From Leptodactylus fallax (taxonomy: Eukaryota; Chordata; Amphibia; Anura; Leptodactylidae), in assembly GCA_947044405.1 (NCBI GenBank), contig CAMRHE010000156.1, positions 2,771,001-2,835,000 on the forward strand: a stretch of DNA of 64,000 bases, read 5' to 3'. Below, piece after piece: positions 1 to 10,205 of this stretch (position 1 is its first letter; each line of letters begins with the position of its first letter). The notes under the pieces were generated by a model. That model was not told the origin of the DNA and ran no database searches. It was given only the letters and a program-made list of their open reading frames with translations. Both the position numbers and the translations under genes were made by a program.

Positions 1-283
1 ATTAATTTCTAAAAAATAATGCCCAGCCAAATATACATAGATCTGTCTACTCACTATAACATACCTACACATGGTATACCCAGATTAAAATGTTTATAAA
101 AGGTTTATAAAAGCAATTGGCCATCCATACCAAAAAAAATACATGATTTAACTATATCCATCTCCTGAGTGCCAAAAGTATCAAGAGAAGGAAAACACTT
201 TTTCCTGCTCTATTATTGACTGGAGAAAAACAGCACTAAGAGGCACAAGTTTTAATATCCCTCCTAGGGACTGCCACAACTAA

Positions 284-939
284 CTTAAAGGGTTTGTCCA
301 GGATAAAAGCTAAACACCCTCCCCCCGCCTATGTTCTAAATTACATAATTTATCAAAAATGTATATTTACCCATATCACTTTTCTAGTTACTGGTGACGT
401 TCCGTTTCCCCGTTTCCAGAAACGGAACATCAGTATTACTCCCCCCCTCTACCCCATCATACTTGCCTCTCTTCCTTTCAGACTTCCTCCTGCGGAACGG
501 CTCCTGCCTCTTTTCTGACTGCCGGCGCTCGCAGTAGTCCCGGAACTGCTCTGTGTTCTGCAGCCGGCAATCCACCTCTACTGCGCAGGTGTGGGAGCAG
601 GAGGAAGTCTAGAAGATAGGTAAGTATGATGGGGGGTGGGCTGAGTTAGTTGGGAAGAGCTAGTAGTGGGCGGGATAGCTAGAGAGACAGGGAGGGGGTG
701 TAAGGGAGGAAGGGGAGGAGTGAGGTGAGAGGGAGCTAGTGTGGAAGCTACACAGGAAGGTACACAGCAGGAAGCTACACCATGTAAACAAATGCAGAAG
801 ATGACAGGAGTTCCCAGAGAAACCCAAAAATGACTCAAAACACTGCTAAAGGTATTTGGGTGCATTTAATAACCCATTAATAGTACTAACAGACCTTTTT
901 TTAAAAAAAAACATTTTTTGCCCGGAAAACCTCTTTAAG
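284..939. repeat. Inverted-repeat (MITE-like) element, family E copy 1
   Basis: The left end reads CTTAAAGGGTTTGTCCAGG and the reverse complement of the right end reads CTTAAAGAGGTTTTCCGGG, so the element has imperfect terminal inverted repeats of about 25 bp. Its right half (about 655-900) is repeated at 9930-10205. Inside it, a perfect 10-bp inverted repeat at 399-408 and 419-428 forms a hairpin. There is no credible coding frame. Bases 1-283 hold nothing I can name. Confidence 0.6.
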
Positions 940-1042
940 GTCCCCAATTGGACTAAAAACTAAAGTTAACCAGAGGGGGTGTGGCTGACTGATGGCAGGA
1001 TAGGAAGAGTTTTTCTGGGCTCCCGCACGCTCCGAGCCTTTC

Positions 1043-2190
1043 ATGACAACACAGACAACTTCTACGTACCTAACCATGGTCCCCAAGAAACGCAAGGAAA
1101 CTACCTCAACACCCGTGAAAATTGACTCAGGGCGAATTGATCAGTATTTTGGCCCACATAGGTCTGCTGAGACATCTCCAATGTTCTCCAAGAAGGCGCC
1201 GGCACCTCCAAGCACGCCGCTTTTCCCAGACTCTCGCTCTTCCGGATCTGGGCCTGCTGCTGTTACACAGCTTGACCTTCTCCTGAATGCCTCTCAGCCA
1301 TGACTTAGCTCGGCGGCCCACCAGGTGAGCGTACCACCTTCGCCTTTGCAACAAAGTGCCGTGGCCTTAGCTGTGAGCCCCTGGGCCTCTTCCTCCATCG
1401 TAGTGGCCTTTCCCTAATGGTGTCCCCAAGTCCTTTGACGACCTCCTCTAGTCCCGTGTTGCCCCTCCATAGGCTCTCCTGTAATTAAGCCCATCTTCTT
1501 GAGCCTTCACTCCTGAGTCTCACCTTCCTGGGCCTCCACTTCTAACTCTTCCACACGCTCTCCTAAAAACAGTAGGATTCGGGAGAAGACCCCTCCTGAG
1601 GATTGAGTCTGGAAAAAACACATCAGGTCCATACCCAGAGAGCTCCATCACATAGGCAACAGGGTTGCGGACATGGAAACTAATCATAGACTTTGACCAT
1701 GCTGTACTCTCACAGAACGGTTATCCAGGAACATTCTACTCAAATAGCGGGCATTTTGTCGCATCTCAATGACATCGAGAACTGCCATAGAAGAATCAAT
1801 CTGCGTATCAGAGGGTTCCCCGAGACTCTGAAACCTTCTCACCTGGACTCTTAGGCTCAGGACTTCTTTTGCCATTTGCTACAGAGACCTGCTGATCAGC
1901 CAATAGAGTTCGACCACATCCACAGAACCCTTGGCCCTAAGTCCTCCCATCTGTCCAAACCTCGGGATATTGTCTGCCGTGAACATTTCTATAATGAAGA
2001 AGAGGCCATTCTCCGTAGAGCTTGAGAGGAAGGTTCCCTACAACATGAGGACTATCCTATTTCAATTCTACCTGATTTAGCCAAACGCACTTTGCTGCTT
2101 CGCAGTGCGGTTAATCCATTTTGCACCATACTAAGAGAGACAGACATTCCCTATAGATGGGGAATTTCATTTCAACTAACTGTATGGAAA
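1043..2190 (+). pseudogene. LINE ORF1 RNA-binding protein relic
   Basis: The first 86 codons (1043-1303) are open and rich in Pro, Ser and Thr, as in the N-terminal part of frog L1-like ORF1. Further fragments follow in shifting frames: NLRIRGFPE-like sequence at about 1795-1830, an FDHIHRTLGP-like stretch at about 1907-1940, and an ETDIPYRWG stretch at about 2140-2170. All three align in order with ORF1 of the element at 60069-61573. The intact protein binds LINE RNA and forms the ribonucleoprotein. Multiple stops and frame changes make this a pseudogene. Confidence 0.7.
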
Positions 2191-2469
2191 AAACCTATAA
2201 AAAGATAAGTGTCATAACCAGATAAAACCGAGAAGAAAATGGTGCTTTTGGCTGTCATTGTGGTTCCACATTGAAGACAACAGATAAATACTGGATATAA
2301 ATTCTAGAGCTGCAGCATATTCCACAGGGAAAGAGCTCCTATAAAGATATATGTGGGAGAGGCAAATGTAGATAGATTCAATAAGGAGGTTGGTTGGTTG
2401 GTTTTGTCCTGGGCCACAGGACACCACCATCAAATCCATCTCACTCATCCAAAGGGCAACCCACCTGTG

Positions 2470-4300
2470 CTTATTATCAATTGATGCAGAATAAGCATTT
2501 GACAGGGTCCACTAGAGGTTCTTGGAGAAGGTCCTTACAACTAGCCAGGGTTCCTTCATGCTCAATCACATAATGGATCTATACCGGAGCCCTACAGCCC
2601 GGGTTATTGGGGCTCTCTCTGAGCCTTTTTCTATATCCAATGGCACTCGTCAGGGATGCCCCTTATCCCCATTTTTGTATCTTTTGGCCATGGAACAACT
2701 GGCCAATGCCTTGAAAGGTAACTTTTCCATAAGGGGGGTCCCAGCAGGTTCTCAGGAACATAAATTACCCCTGTTGGCAGATGATCTTCTCATCTATGTA
2801 TCGTCCCCGAGGAATACCCTCCCGGAAATTCAAGACATATAGTCAATTTAGTAAATTCAAGGTCAATTTACAAAAATCAGAAATGCTTAATATCACTCTC
2901 CCATCTGCAGAGGTTGACTCCCTACGACATTCTTTCAAATTTCAATGGTAGACTTCCCATTTAAAATATTTGGGCGTTTTTTCTTCCTGCCGACCTGGGA
3001 CACCTTTTTGAACTGAACATTTAACCTTTACTCCGTCCCTTGGTACAGGATTTCCAGAGATGGACCCCTCTGATGCTTTCTTGGTTCGGTAGGATCAGTG
3101 TCCTGAAAATGGATTCCTTACCGAAACTGCTTTACTTGTTTCAAATTATCCCGATTGCCATACCATACTGCTTTTTTGTCCGCTAAAGAAAATTGGCAAT
3201 GAGTCTCATTTGGAAGAGCACTAGAGCCAGGCTGCAGCGCTCCATCCCTTCTCAATCCAAGGCCGAAGGCAGTGTGGGCTTCCCAGACTTTTTATTGTAC
3301 TATACAACGTATATATGTTCTTGCGTTCTAGACGTGTTCCACCACTGCTCGTCTAAGTTATGGGTTGAAATGGACCTGGACCACTCTCAGCTTCAGACAC
3401 AGGGTATGTTTTGGCTGCCCCTCCCCCCTGTGGGGATGAGGCCCTCTCTTTCTCCTCTCCTACACACTCTAACCATGGTGTTTGCGAGATTTGCCTCTGA
3501 CATGGATCTTGTATCTGTCCCGTGGCTGCTCGTGCCTCTTATGGGTAACTCCCTCCTTTCAAATTTCAACTAAGGAGCTATGTTAGGTCACTTGGCCTTC
3601 TGACTACACTGTCTGTACCCCTCCGACTGTTTCAGACCCTTTGTATGTCCTCCCCTAGGCCTTCACACACAGTCTCTCTGATATATGGCCTGATGCTTGT
3701 GGAGGAGATGGGGGACCCTGTGTTGTACTTTCACCGAGCTTGGGAATCTGAGCTGGTTCAGACCCTTGTCTGCTGACCAGTGGCACAGGGCTCATACCCT
3801 GAGACATAATATCTCTATCTCTGCTAATCTGCTGGAGCTTAACTATAAAATTTTGACACAGGATTCTTGATAAATTGCAACGGATTTACCCATTAGTCTC
3901 ATCCTCTTGCTGGTGATGCGAGCAGGTGGAGGGCACTATGCTCCATATTTGGTGGGGATGCCCCCAGGTCAATGTCCTCTGGAAAGATATTGTTCACCTA
4001 TACAATACTATGCCATCAGTGAACCCTATGCCTGAACGAGCCTGTCGATCATGCCAGGCCCACTATTGAAAATTAAAAAGGATCTGTTGAAATATTTTTT
4101 GTTAGCAACCCGGCAAATTACACCTTGGTTGTGGAGGTCAACAGAGGCCCCATCTTGGGCTATGTGGGTGAAGGACTTAAACCATATTGGACTTATGGAG
4201 GAGCTTGGAGCAGTTACTCTTGCTAGTCAGACTATGGTTAATTCTATCTGGATGCCTTGGAATGCATTCCTTTTTTCATGTGGACTCCCACCTGTCTGAC
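2470..4300 (+). pseudogene. LINE ORF2 relic (reverse transcriptase and C-terminus)
   Basis: An LSIDAE-then-AFDRVHW motif at about 2480-2515 is broken by a stop. The open stretch 2522-2842 then gives the NGTRQGCPLSP motif and LADD in place of the usual FADD, so the catalytic box keeps both aspartates. The C-terminal thumb/connection region is recognisable at about 3180-3330 (LIWKSTRARL), and a Cys-rich CWRCEQ...H...CP motif lies at about 3900-3965. The endonuclease domain that should precede these is absent. Compared with LINE III it is shortened and full of frameshifts, so it cannot be functional. Confidence 0.75.
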
Positions 4301-4558
4301 ACCCAGGGCTACACTAGGCTGCAGAGTAGAGGGGCCCTTTTTAAGGCCATGTGACTGTCACCACTGATTCTTTGATTTCTGTTACCTTTCCTTTGTATCC
4401 TTCCCTGCCCATCTGTCTGTGTATCCCCTCTTTCTATCCCCCTTTACCCTCCCTCCAACTTTGTTATATTTAAGATTGGCATTTGGACTTTATTAACCAT
4501 TGCTATGTTTTGTCTGTAATTTATGCTTGTCTTGACCCTAAACTAAAGTTGGCCATAC

Positions 4559-4619
4559 ACATTAGATGGTTGAAGGGTGAACTATCCCAATCCAACAGGA
4601 ATCACTGACCATCTAATGT
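4559..4619. repeat. Short inverted repeat (fold-back remnant)
   Basis: A perfect 12-bp inverted repeat, ACATTAGATGGT at 4559-4570 and its complement at 4608-4619, encloses 37 bp. It follows TTGGCCATAC, a sequence I associate with an anuran fold-back repeat. It lies in the 3' non-coding part of LINE I. Confidence 0.5.
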
Positions 4620-4712
4620 CGACACTTTGTATGTCCCTTTTACAGAGTAGGTTATCCCTTTGTATTTTTTAATACCCAGAATGGAAAAGGTGAAAAAAAA
4701 ATAAAATTGAAA

Positions 4713-5156
4713 AGATGTACCTATTGGAAATCATGCCAAAGGGGAGGAGCAGGCCACCTATCTATCACTGTTGTATGTAGGAAAAATGAACTAAATGGAG
4801 GAGGACCTAAGACCTCTTTTATGATTTAGGATCAGTTTTAACTTCCTCTTTGAGTCATCTGTTCAAGCACATGATGGCAGATTTATTAACATCGGTGTTT
4901 TATACGCCAGTCTCAATAAAAGCCCCAAATGGCAAAGGACATGACTGATTTATGAAGAGGCCCGAATGGAGATCTACGCCAGATAGGAGTTGAAAAACAT
5001 TTTTATGTATTCCAACCAGAAAAATGGCGTGAGTTATAATAAATGTGTCAGGCCAAGGCACTCTAGTCCTAGCCCGCCCTGCTCAGTTAATGTGGCAAGC
5101 GAGGCGCAGAATAGGGGTATTACTGCACATTTGGTGCAAGAAAGGGCCTTGTGCCC
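4713..5156. other. No gene; unassigned sequence
   Basis: No coding frame or structural RNA is visible. The stretch at about 4870-4985 (a run beginning CAGATTTATTAAC) looks like interspersed repeat sequence, but I cannot name it. The segment ends where recognisable LTR sequence starts abruptly at 5157. Confidence 0.4.
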
Positions 5157-5523
5157 TTTAGATTCTGTCCTGTGACTTTGTCCCTGCTAGCCCCTCTTCT
5201 GTTATTATTGTATTCTTATTCCTCTTGCTTTGACTTTGACTATTCTCTTGGATTTTATTTCTGTACTGCATTGCTCGACTGTTACTGACCCCTTGGCTAG
5301 GTGACCTCCCTTTTGTAGTTGTTTGTCCTGTCTGTGGTCTGTGTTGTCACTTATTTAGAGAAGGGATCGGCTCCAAGTTGTCGGCTGTCACCTAGGACAG
5401 TCAGGCAAGTAGGCAGGGCCAGTGGAGGGGTTTAGCTTTAGGGCTCTCTGTCTTGTCGTGCCCTTCCCCCCCAGGGTTCACCAGCAGCTACTGGGGAATC
5501 GCTCCTCTCGCAATTCCCTTACA
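5157..5523 (+). repeat. 5' LTR of Gypsy I (truncated)
   Basis: This matches 8994-9360 of the 3' LTR with scattered substitutions and a small indel, starting at TTTAGATTCTGTCCTGTGAC. It ends CAATTCCCTTACA like the 3' copy. The first ~310 bp of the LTR are missing, so no target-site duplication can be read. Confidence 0.85.
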
Positions 5524-5594
5524 GAATAGGCAGCCCTAAAATTACCTTCTGCCATTGCTTCCCTCTGGATCCTATTCAGGGCTTTGCAGCCAAA

Positions 5595-6645
5595 GTGGAG
5601 AGTTTAGCAGGCCTGGTAGCTGAGCTAGCTAAACAAGTTCAGACCCTTACTGATGCTGCTGCACCATCCCCTACTGTTTCTTCCCTTCCCAGAATGAAGG
5701 AGAAAGGGACCGAGAAAAATTTGAGACTTTCTGGGAGTCTTGTCACCTGTATTTCCGGATTAATCCACATGCATCCCAGGCCCAAATGGTGGGAGTAATT
5801 ATATCCCTCCTACAGGGGGATCCACAAGATTGGGCCCTTAAACTCCCTCCTGGGGCTGAGTGGTCTGACTTTAACAATTTTTTTTTTTGTCCCTGGTCTA
5901 TCTATGCTGAGTCAGACCACATTGGACTTGCGGAATCGCAACTCCTCACTATGTGGCAGGACAAATGCTCTGCTGAGGAATATTGCTCAGAGTTCCACAA
6001 GTGCAGTGTAACTGCAGGTTGGTGTGAGTCGGCACTTAAGTCCTGTGTGACTGTGTTAAGGAGGTCTGGGTTGGTCACCCAGATCCTCCACTCTTGAGCA
6101 TGCCATGACTTTGGCCATTCGTATTGACCATAGAATCCAGGAAAATGTTAAAGAGAGAGTAGGGTCTGTTTCCTCCAAATTTTCTGTCTCTTCCTCTCTC
6201 TCTCTCCTGATAAACCCACTTTTTCTCCCAACACTCCTGGTGAGGAACCCATGCAACTGGGAGCTATGGACACCAAGACTCAACGAGAGCATCGTCTCCG
6301 GAATAACTTCTGCCTGTACTGTGGTACTTCAGGTCATATCGTCCGAGATTGCTCGATCAGACCCCGCACACCAGCGGAAAAACTTCAGTGCCTGAGTGGC
6401 AGTCGGAAGAACCACTCAGGCAACCAGGTATTTGCCGGAAATAACAATAAGATGTTGTTATCTGTCACTCTGTCCTCTGGAGACAGATCTGTTTCTGGCC
6501 AGGCTCTAGTTGACTCTGGGTCTGCGGCAAACTTTGTCAAATTTTTGTTTTTCTCAACTTTAGGCATTGAGCTTTTGCCGCTCGATACTCCTCTGTCGGT
6601 TACTGGGGCGGATTTTGCCCCACTGGCCAGGGGTAAGGTCCAATG
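5595..6645 (+). pseudogene. Gypsy I gag and start of protease (frameshifted)
   Basis: The gag N-terminus lies in one frame (5595-5798) and continues in another (5786-6097), giving capsid-like sequence (LQGDPQDWALKLPPGAEWSD). After a further shift, 6251-6645 gives a CCHC zinc knuckle (CLYCGTSGHIVRDC) followed by an aspartic protease start with the active-site triad in LVDSGSAANFV. Gag would package the RNA, and the protease would cut Gag-Pol. At least two frameshifts break the frame, and the Tc1 insertion at 6646 separates the protease from its C-terminal part at 8258. Confidence 0.8.
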
Positions 6646-6647
6646 TA

Positions 6648-8257
6648 CAGTGCCTTGTGAAAGTATTCGGCCCCCTTGAACTTTTCAACCTTTTGCCACA
6701 TTTCAGGCTTCAAACATAAGGATATAAAGTTTTAATTTTTTGGTGAAGAATCAACAACAAGTGGGACACAATCGTGAAGTGGAACAAAATTTATTGGATA
6801 TTTTAAACTTTTGTAAAAAATAAAAAACGGGAAAAGTGGGGCGTGCCAAATTATTCGGCCCCCTTAAGTTAATACTTTGTAGCGCCACCTTTTGCTGCGA
6901 TTACAGCTGCAAGTCGCTTGGGGTATGTCTCTATCAGTTTTGAACATTGAGAGACTGAAATTCTTGCCCATTCTTCCTTGGAAAACAGCTTGAGCTCAGT
7001 GAGGTTGGATGGAGAGCGTTTGTGAACAGCAGTTTTCAGCTCTTTCCGCAGATTCTCGATTGGATTCAGGTCTGGACTTTGACTTGGCCATTCTAACACC
7101 TGGATACGTTTATTTGAGAACCATTCCATTTTAGATTTTGCTTTGTTTGGGATCATTGTCTTGTTGGAAGATAAATCTCTGTCCCAGTCTCAGGTCTTTT
7201 GCAGACTCCAACAGGTTTTCTTCCAGAATGGTCCTGTATTTTGCTCCATCCATCTTCCCAACAATTTTAACCATCTTCCCTGTCCCTGCTGAAGAAAAGC
7301 AGGCCCAAACCATAATGCTGCCACCACCATGTCTGATAGTGGGGATGGTGTGTTCAGGGTGATGAGCTGTGTTGCTTTTACGCCAAACATATCGTTTTGC
7401 ATTGTGACCAAAAAGTTCGATTTTGGTTTCATCTCACCAGAACACCACCTTCCACATGTTTGGTGTGTCTCCCAGGTGGCTTGTGGCAAACTTTAAACAA
7501 GACTTTTTATGGATATCTTTGAGAAATGGCTTTCTTCTTGCCACTCTTCCATGAAGGCCAGATTTGTGCAGTGTACGACTGATTGCTCTCCCACCTCACC
7601 TGTAGATCTCTGCAGTTCATCCAGAGTGATCATGGGCCTCTTGGCTGCATCTCTGATCAGTCTTCTCCTTGTTTGAGATGAAAGTTTAGAGGGACGGCCA
7701 GGTCTTGGTAGATTTGCAGTGGTCTGATACTCCTTCCATTTCAATATGATCGCTTGCACAGTGCTCCTTGGGATGTTTAAAGTTTGGGAAATCTTTTTGT
7801 ATCCAAATCCGGCTTTAAACTTCTCCACAACAGTATCACGGACCTGCCTGGTGTGTTCCTTGGTCTTCATGATGCTCTCTGCGCTTTAAACAGAGCCCTG
7901 AGACTATCAAAGAGCAGGTGCATTTATACGGAGACTTGATTACACACAGGTGGATTATATTTATCATCATCAGTCATTTAGAACAACATTGGATCATTCA
8001 GAGATCCTCACTGAACTTCTGGAGTGAGTTTGCTGCACTGAAAGTAAAGGGGCCGAATAATAGTGCATGCCCCACTTTTCAGTTTTTTATTTTTTACAAA
8101 AGTTTAAAATAACCAATAAATTTCGTTCCACTTCACAACTGTGTCCCACTTGTTGATTCGTCACCAAAAAATTTAAATTTTATATCTTTGTTTGAAGCCT
8201 GAAATGTGGCAAAAGGTTGAAAAGTTCAAGGGGGCCAAATACTTTCGCAAGGCACTG
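6648..8257 (-). mobile_element. Tc1/mariner element (Tc1-A)
   Basis: Both ends read CAGTGCCTTG and are flanked by TA (6646-6647 and 8258-8259), the hallmark of Tc1 insertion. The terminal inverted repeats are about 215 bp long. The left one runs to about 6865, where a second ATTCGGCCCCCTTAAG copy of the outer repeat lies, so this is the IR/DR arrangement with a direct repeat at each edge of the terminal repeat. Length is 1610 bp. It sits inside the protease reading frame of Gypsy I. Confidence 0.93.
6869..7870 (-). pseudogene. Tc1-A transposase, disrupted
   Basis: The N-terminal paired-type helix-turn-helix is open at 7493-7870 (MKTKEHTRQVRDTVV, then a PGRPSKLS linker). The catalytic part follows in other frames. 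The DETKIELF motif with the first Asp is preceded by a stop at about 7435. The second Asp lies in QQDNDPK at about 7150, where the usual following His is Gln. The catalytic Glu lies in PDLNPIENL at about 7045-7080. All three catalytic residues survive, but at least two frame changes and the stop inactivate the gene. The C-terminus ends AAKGGATKY, normal for the family. Confidence 0.9.
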
Positions 8258-8685
8258 TAAGACCCCTTAATCACGTTGCAAGTGGGTTCTGCACATTCGG
8301 AGGTCATGAGCTTTTTTGTTGTGGAGCATCTGTCTTCCGATATTATTTTGGGGCTGCCTGATTGAACCTCCATAACCCTATTTTTGATTGGGGTAAAAGG
8401 AAGTTGGTAAAATGGGGAGATCAGTGCTCATGATCAGTGTTCATCCCACTGTATTGTTTTGCACACCTTAGATTGTGTCAGTGAGGAGACGGTCTTGGCT
8501 GCTAAAGATTGGGAACGCCCCTCTAGTCTTAACCCGAAAGTATTACAAACGCCAGCGAATAAAAAATGTTTGCCTGGTTCACTAGTGCCTGTTGTTGTTC
8601 AGGGAGAGGCAGAGAAAATACTGGGTCTTTCAAAAACCGGTTTGTCTGGTGAGGGTCTGGTGGCCCCTCATAAAAGGGAGGGTAC
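8258..8685 (+). pseudogene. Gypsy I protease end and residual pol
   Basis: Downstream of Tc1-A the protease resumes with sequence like HSEVMSFFVVEHLSSDIILG (about 8295-8355), matching the equivalent part of the element at 38059-38454. A stop interrupts the usual LGLPWL motif. The frame 8459-8691 includes SLVPVVVQGEAE at about 8577-8612, which resembles the stretch just before the chromodomain in Gypsy II. If so, everything between protease and chromodomain is deleted, leaving under 200 bp where about 2.5 kb is expected. The G-rich TAAAAGGGAGGGTAC before the LTR is a good polypurine tract. Confidence 0.6.
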
Positions 8686-9360
8686 TGTAACGTATCTGCC
8701 TGTTCGGGTCTCTGCGCCACCCTCCGCTCGCACGCTGCGGCACAGGAGGCGGGTTCAGTTTGATTCTTTGCTTAAGGTTCTTGTTGCTTAGTCTGAACAC
8801 TGTCCTAGTACCACTACTATGTAATTGAATTTCAGCCACACCCGTCTCCTACAGATTGTTTCTTTCTGCTCCTCAAATAGTTAATCTTAGCCTTGCCTGT
8901 GTGATTGACAGCCTATCTACCAATCAAGTCTGGGGCAGGTCTTGGACTTGCTATAAACAGGTCATCAGCCCACACATGGTCGCTGGCTATTTAGATTCTG
9001 TCCTGTGACTTTGTCCCTGCTAGCTCCTCCTCTGTTATTATTGTATTCTTATTCCTGACCTCTAGCTTTGACTTTGACTATTTTCTTGGATTTTGTTTCT
9101 GTACTGCATTGCTCGACTGTTACCGACCCCTTGACTAGGTGACCTCCCTTTTGTTGTTGTTTGTCCTGTCTGCGTTCTGTGTTGTCACTTATTTAGAGAA
9201 GAGATCGGCTCCAAGTTGTCGGCTGTCACGTAGGACAGTCAGGCAAGTAGGCAGGGCCAGTGGGGGGGTTCAGCTTTAGGGCTCACTGTCTTGTTGTGCT
9301 CCTCCCCATAGGGTTCACCAGCAGCTACTCGGGAATCGCTCCTTTAGCAATTCCCTTACA
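8686..9360 (+). repeat. 3' LTR of Gypsy I (complete)
   Basis: The LTR is 675 bp, begins TGTAACGTATC directly after a purine-rich tract and ends TTCCCTTACA, so it has the TG...CA ends of LTR elements. Its last 367 bp match the 5' copy. I cannot place the promoter or poly(A) site with confidence. Confidence 0.85.
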
Positions 9361-9584
9361 GTGTGTATATGGTGTTGCATGGCGCGTCCAGGACAGATTT
9401 AGCCTTGTCATACACAGCTGTTGGCTGAATGAGCACTCCCCCAACAGTTATCTATTCTTTTGGACACTCCCATTACACATGGATGCTCAGCTTGACCGAG
9501 TGTGCTTGTTCTTTCAATATGAATTAAGCTGATATGCGACACCTCTGGTGGTAGATTATCGTCTTTGAAAGCAAAAAGAATGGA

Positions 9585-9777
9585 CCACCACTGTGGAACA
9601 TTATCCTGTGCAGGGGCCACTGTGGAGAACATTATACTGTGCAGGGGTCATTGTGCAGAATTATACTATGCGGGGGCCACTGTGGAGAATATTATACTGT
9701 GCGGGGGCCACCGTGGAGCATTATACTGTGCAGGGGCCAGTGTGGAGTATTATACTGTGCAGGGCCACCGTGGAGCA
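9585..9777. repeat. Minisatellite, ~30-bp unit, about 6-7 copies
   Basis: Imperfect repeats of a unit containing CACTGTGGAG, CATTATACTGTG and CAGGGGC follow one another, with unit lengths varying from about 27 to 31 bp. The unit is clearly related to the 31-bp unit at 12457-12794. Overlapping frames are open here only because of the repeat and are not genes. Confidence 0.85.
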
Positions 9778-9899
9778 TGTTTATTTACCAAATGCCAAAA
9801 AAAGCATGAAGAATTCATTGTTGTCCTGAAGCTTTCTCTGTGTGACTGTAATGATGATATATGGAGGTGATTACAATATTACAGCCAAAATAGAAGGTT

Positions 9900-10205
9900 A
9901 ATGATTGAGTGAGAACTATGAGTCTGCTGAGGGTGTAGTGGGCGGGTTACCTAGTGAAACAGGGAGGGGAAGTGTGTGAGGAGGAGGAAGGAGTGAGAGA
10001 GGGAGGTGCTGTGAGTCAGCTATGAGTAAACCACAATGCATCATGGTAGTTGTAGGAAAACAACAGTAAGATACCCATGGAAACTAATGCAGAAAATGCC
10101 AAGAGCTCATAGAGAACCCCAGAAATCACTCAAAACACTGCTAAAGGTATTTGGGTGCGCTTATTAATCTATTAATAGCACTAACAGACCTTTTTTGAAA
10201 AATGA
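9900..10205. repeat. Family E repeat, copy 2 (right half)
   Basis: From about 9930 this tracks 655-900: a purine-rich stretch with GTAGTGGGCGGG, then AATCACTCAAAACACTGC, TAAAGGTATTTGGGTGC and AGCACTAACAGACC. The left half and the terminal repeat seen in copy 1 are not present. Confidence 0.7.

Larger units (their letters stand above)
965..4712 (+). mobile_element. Decayed L1/Tx1-like LINE (LINE I)
   Basis: The region carries remnants of both LINE open frames in order: an ORF1 with the RNA-binding core, then the reverse transcriptase and the C-terminal zinc-binding region of ORF2, then an A-rich tail near 4680-4712. The 5' leader (GGGGGTGTGGCTG at about 975) resembles that of the nearly intact element at 55446-61670, which served as my guide for alignment. 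The endonuclease part of ORF2 is missing. Bases 2205-2465 at that place match no LINE sequence I recognise and may be a replacement or an old insertion. Many frameshifts and stops show that it is dead. Confidence 0.75.
5157..9360 (+). mobile_element. Gypsy/Ty3-type LTR retrotransposon (Gypsy I), internally deleted
   Basis: Two copies of one sequence (5157-5523 and 8994-9360) flank gag and protease remnants, so this is an LTR element on the plus strand. The downstream LTR is complete (675 bp, TGTAACG to CCTTACA). The upstream LTR lacks roughly its first 310 bp. The internal region holds gag, a zinc knuckle and an aspartic protease. It then jumps from the end of the protease (about 8440-8540) to a short stretch just before the LTR, so reverse transcriptase, RNase H and integrase are gone. 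A Tc1 element (6648-8257) lies inside the protease region. Scattered differences between the LTRs show that the insertion is not recent. Confidence 0.85.

Noticed and set aside
9565..9870. Cys- and Gly-rich open frames over the first minisatellite
   Set aside because: The periodic protein only reflects the ~30-bp DNA repeat.
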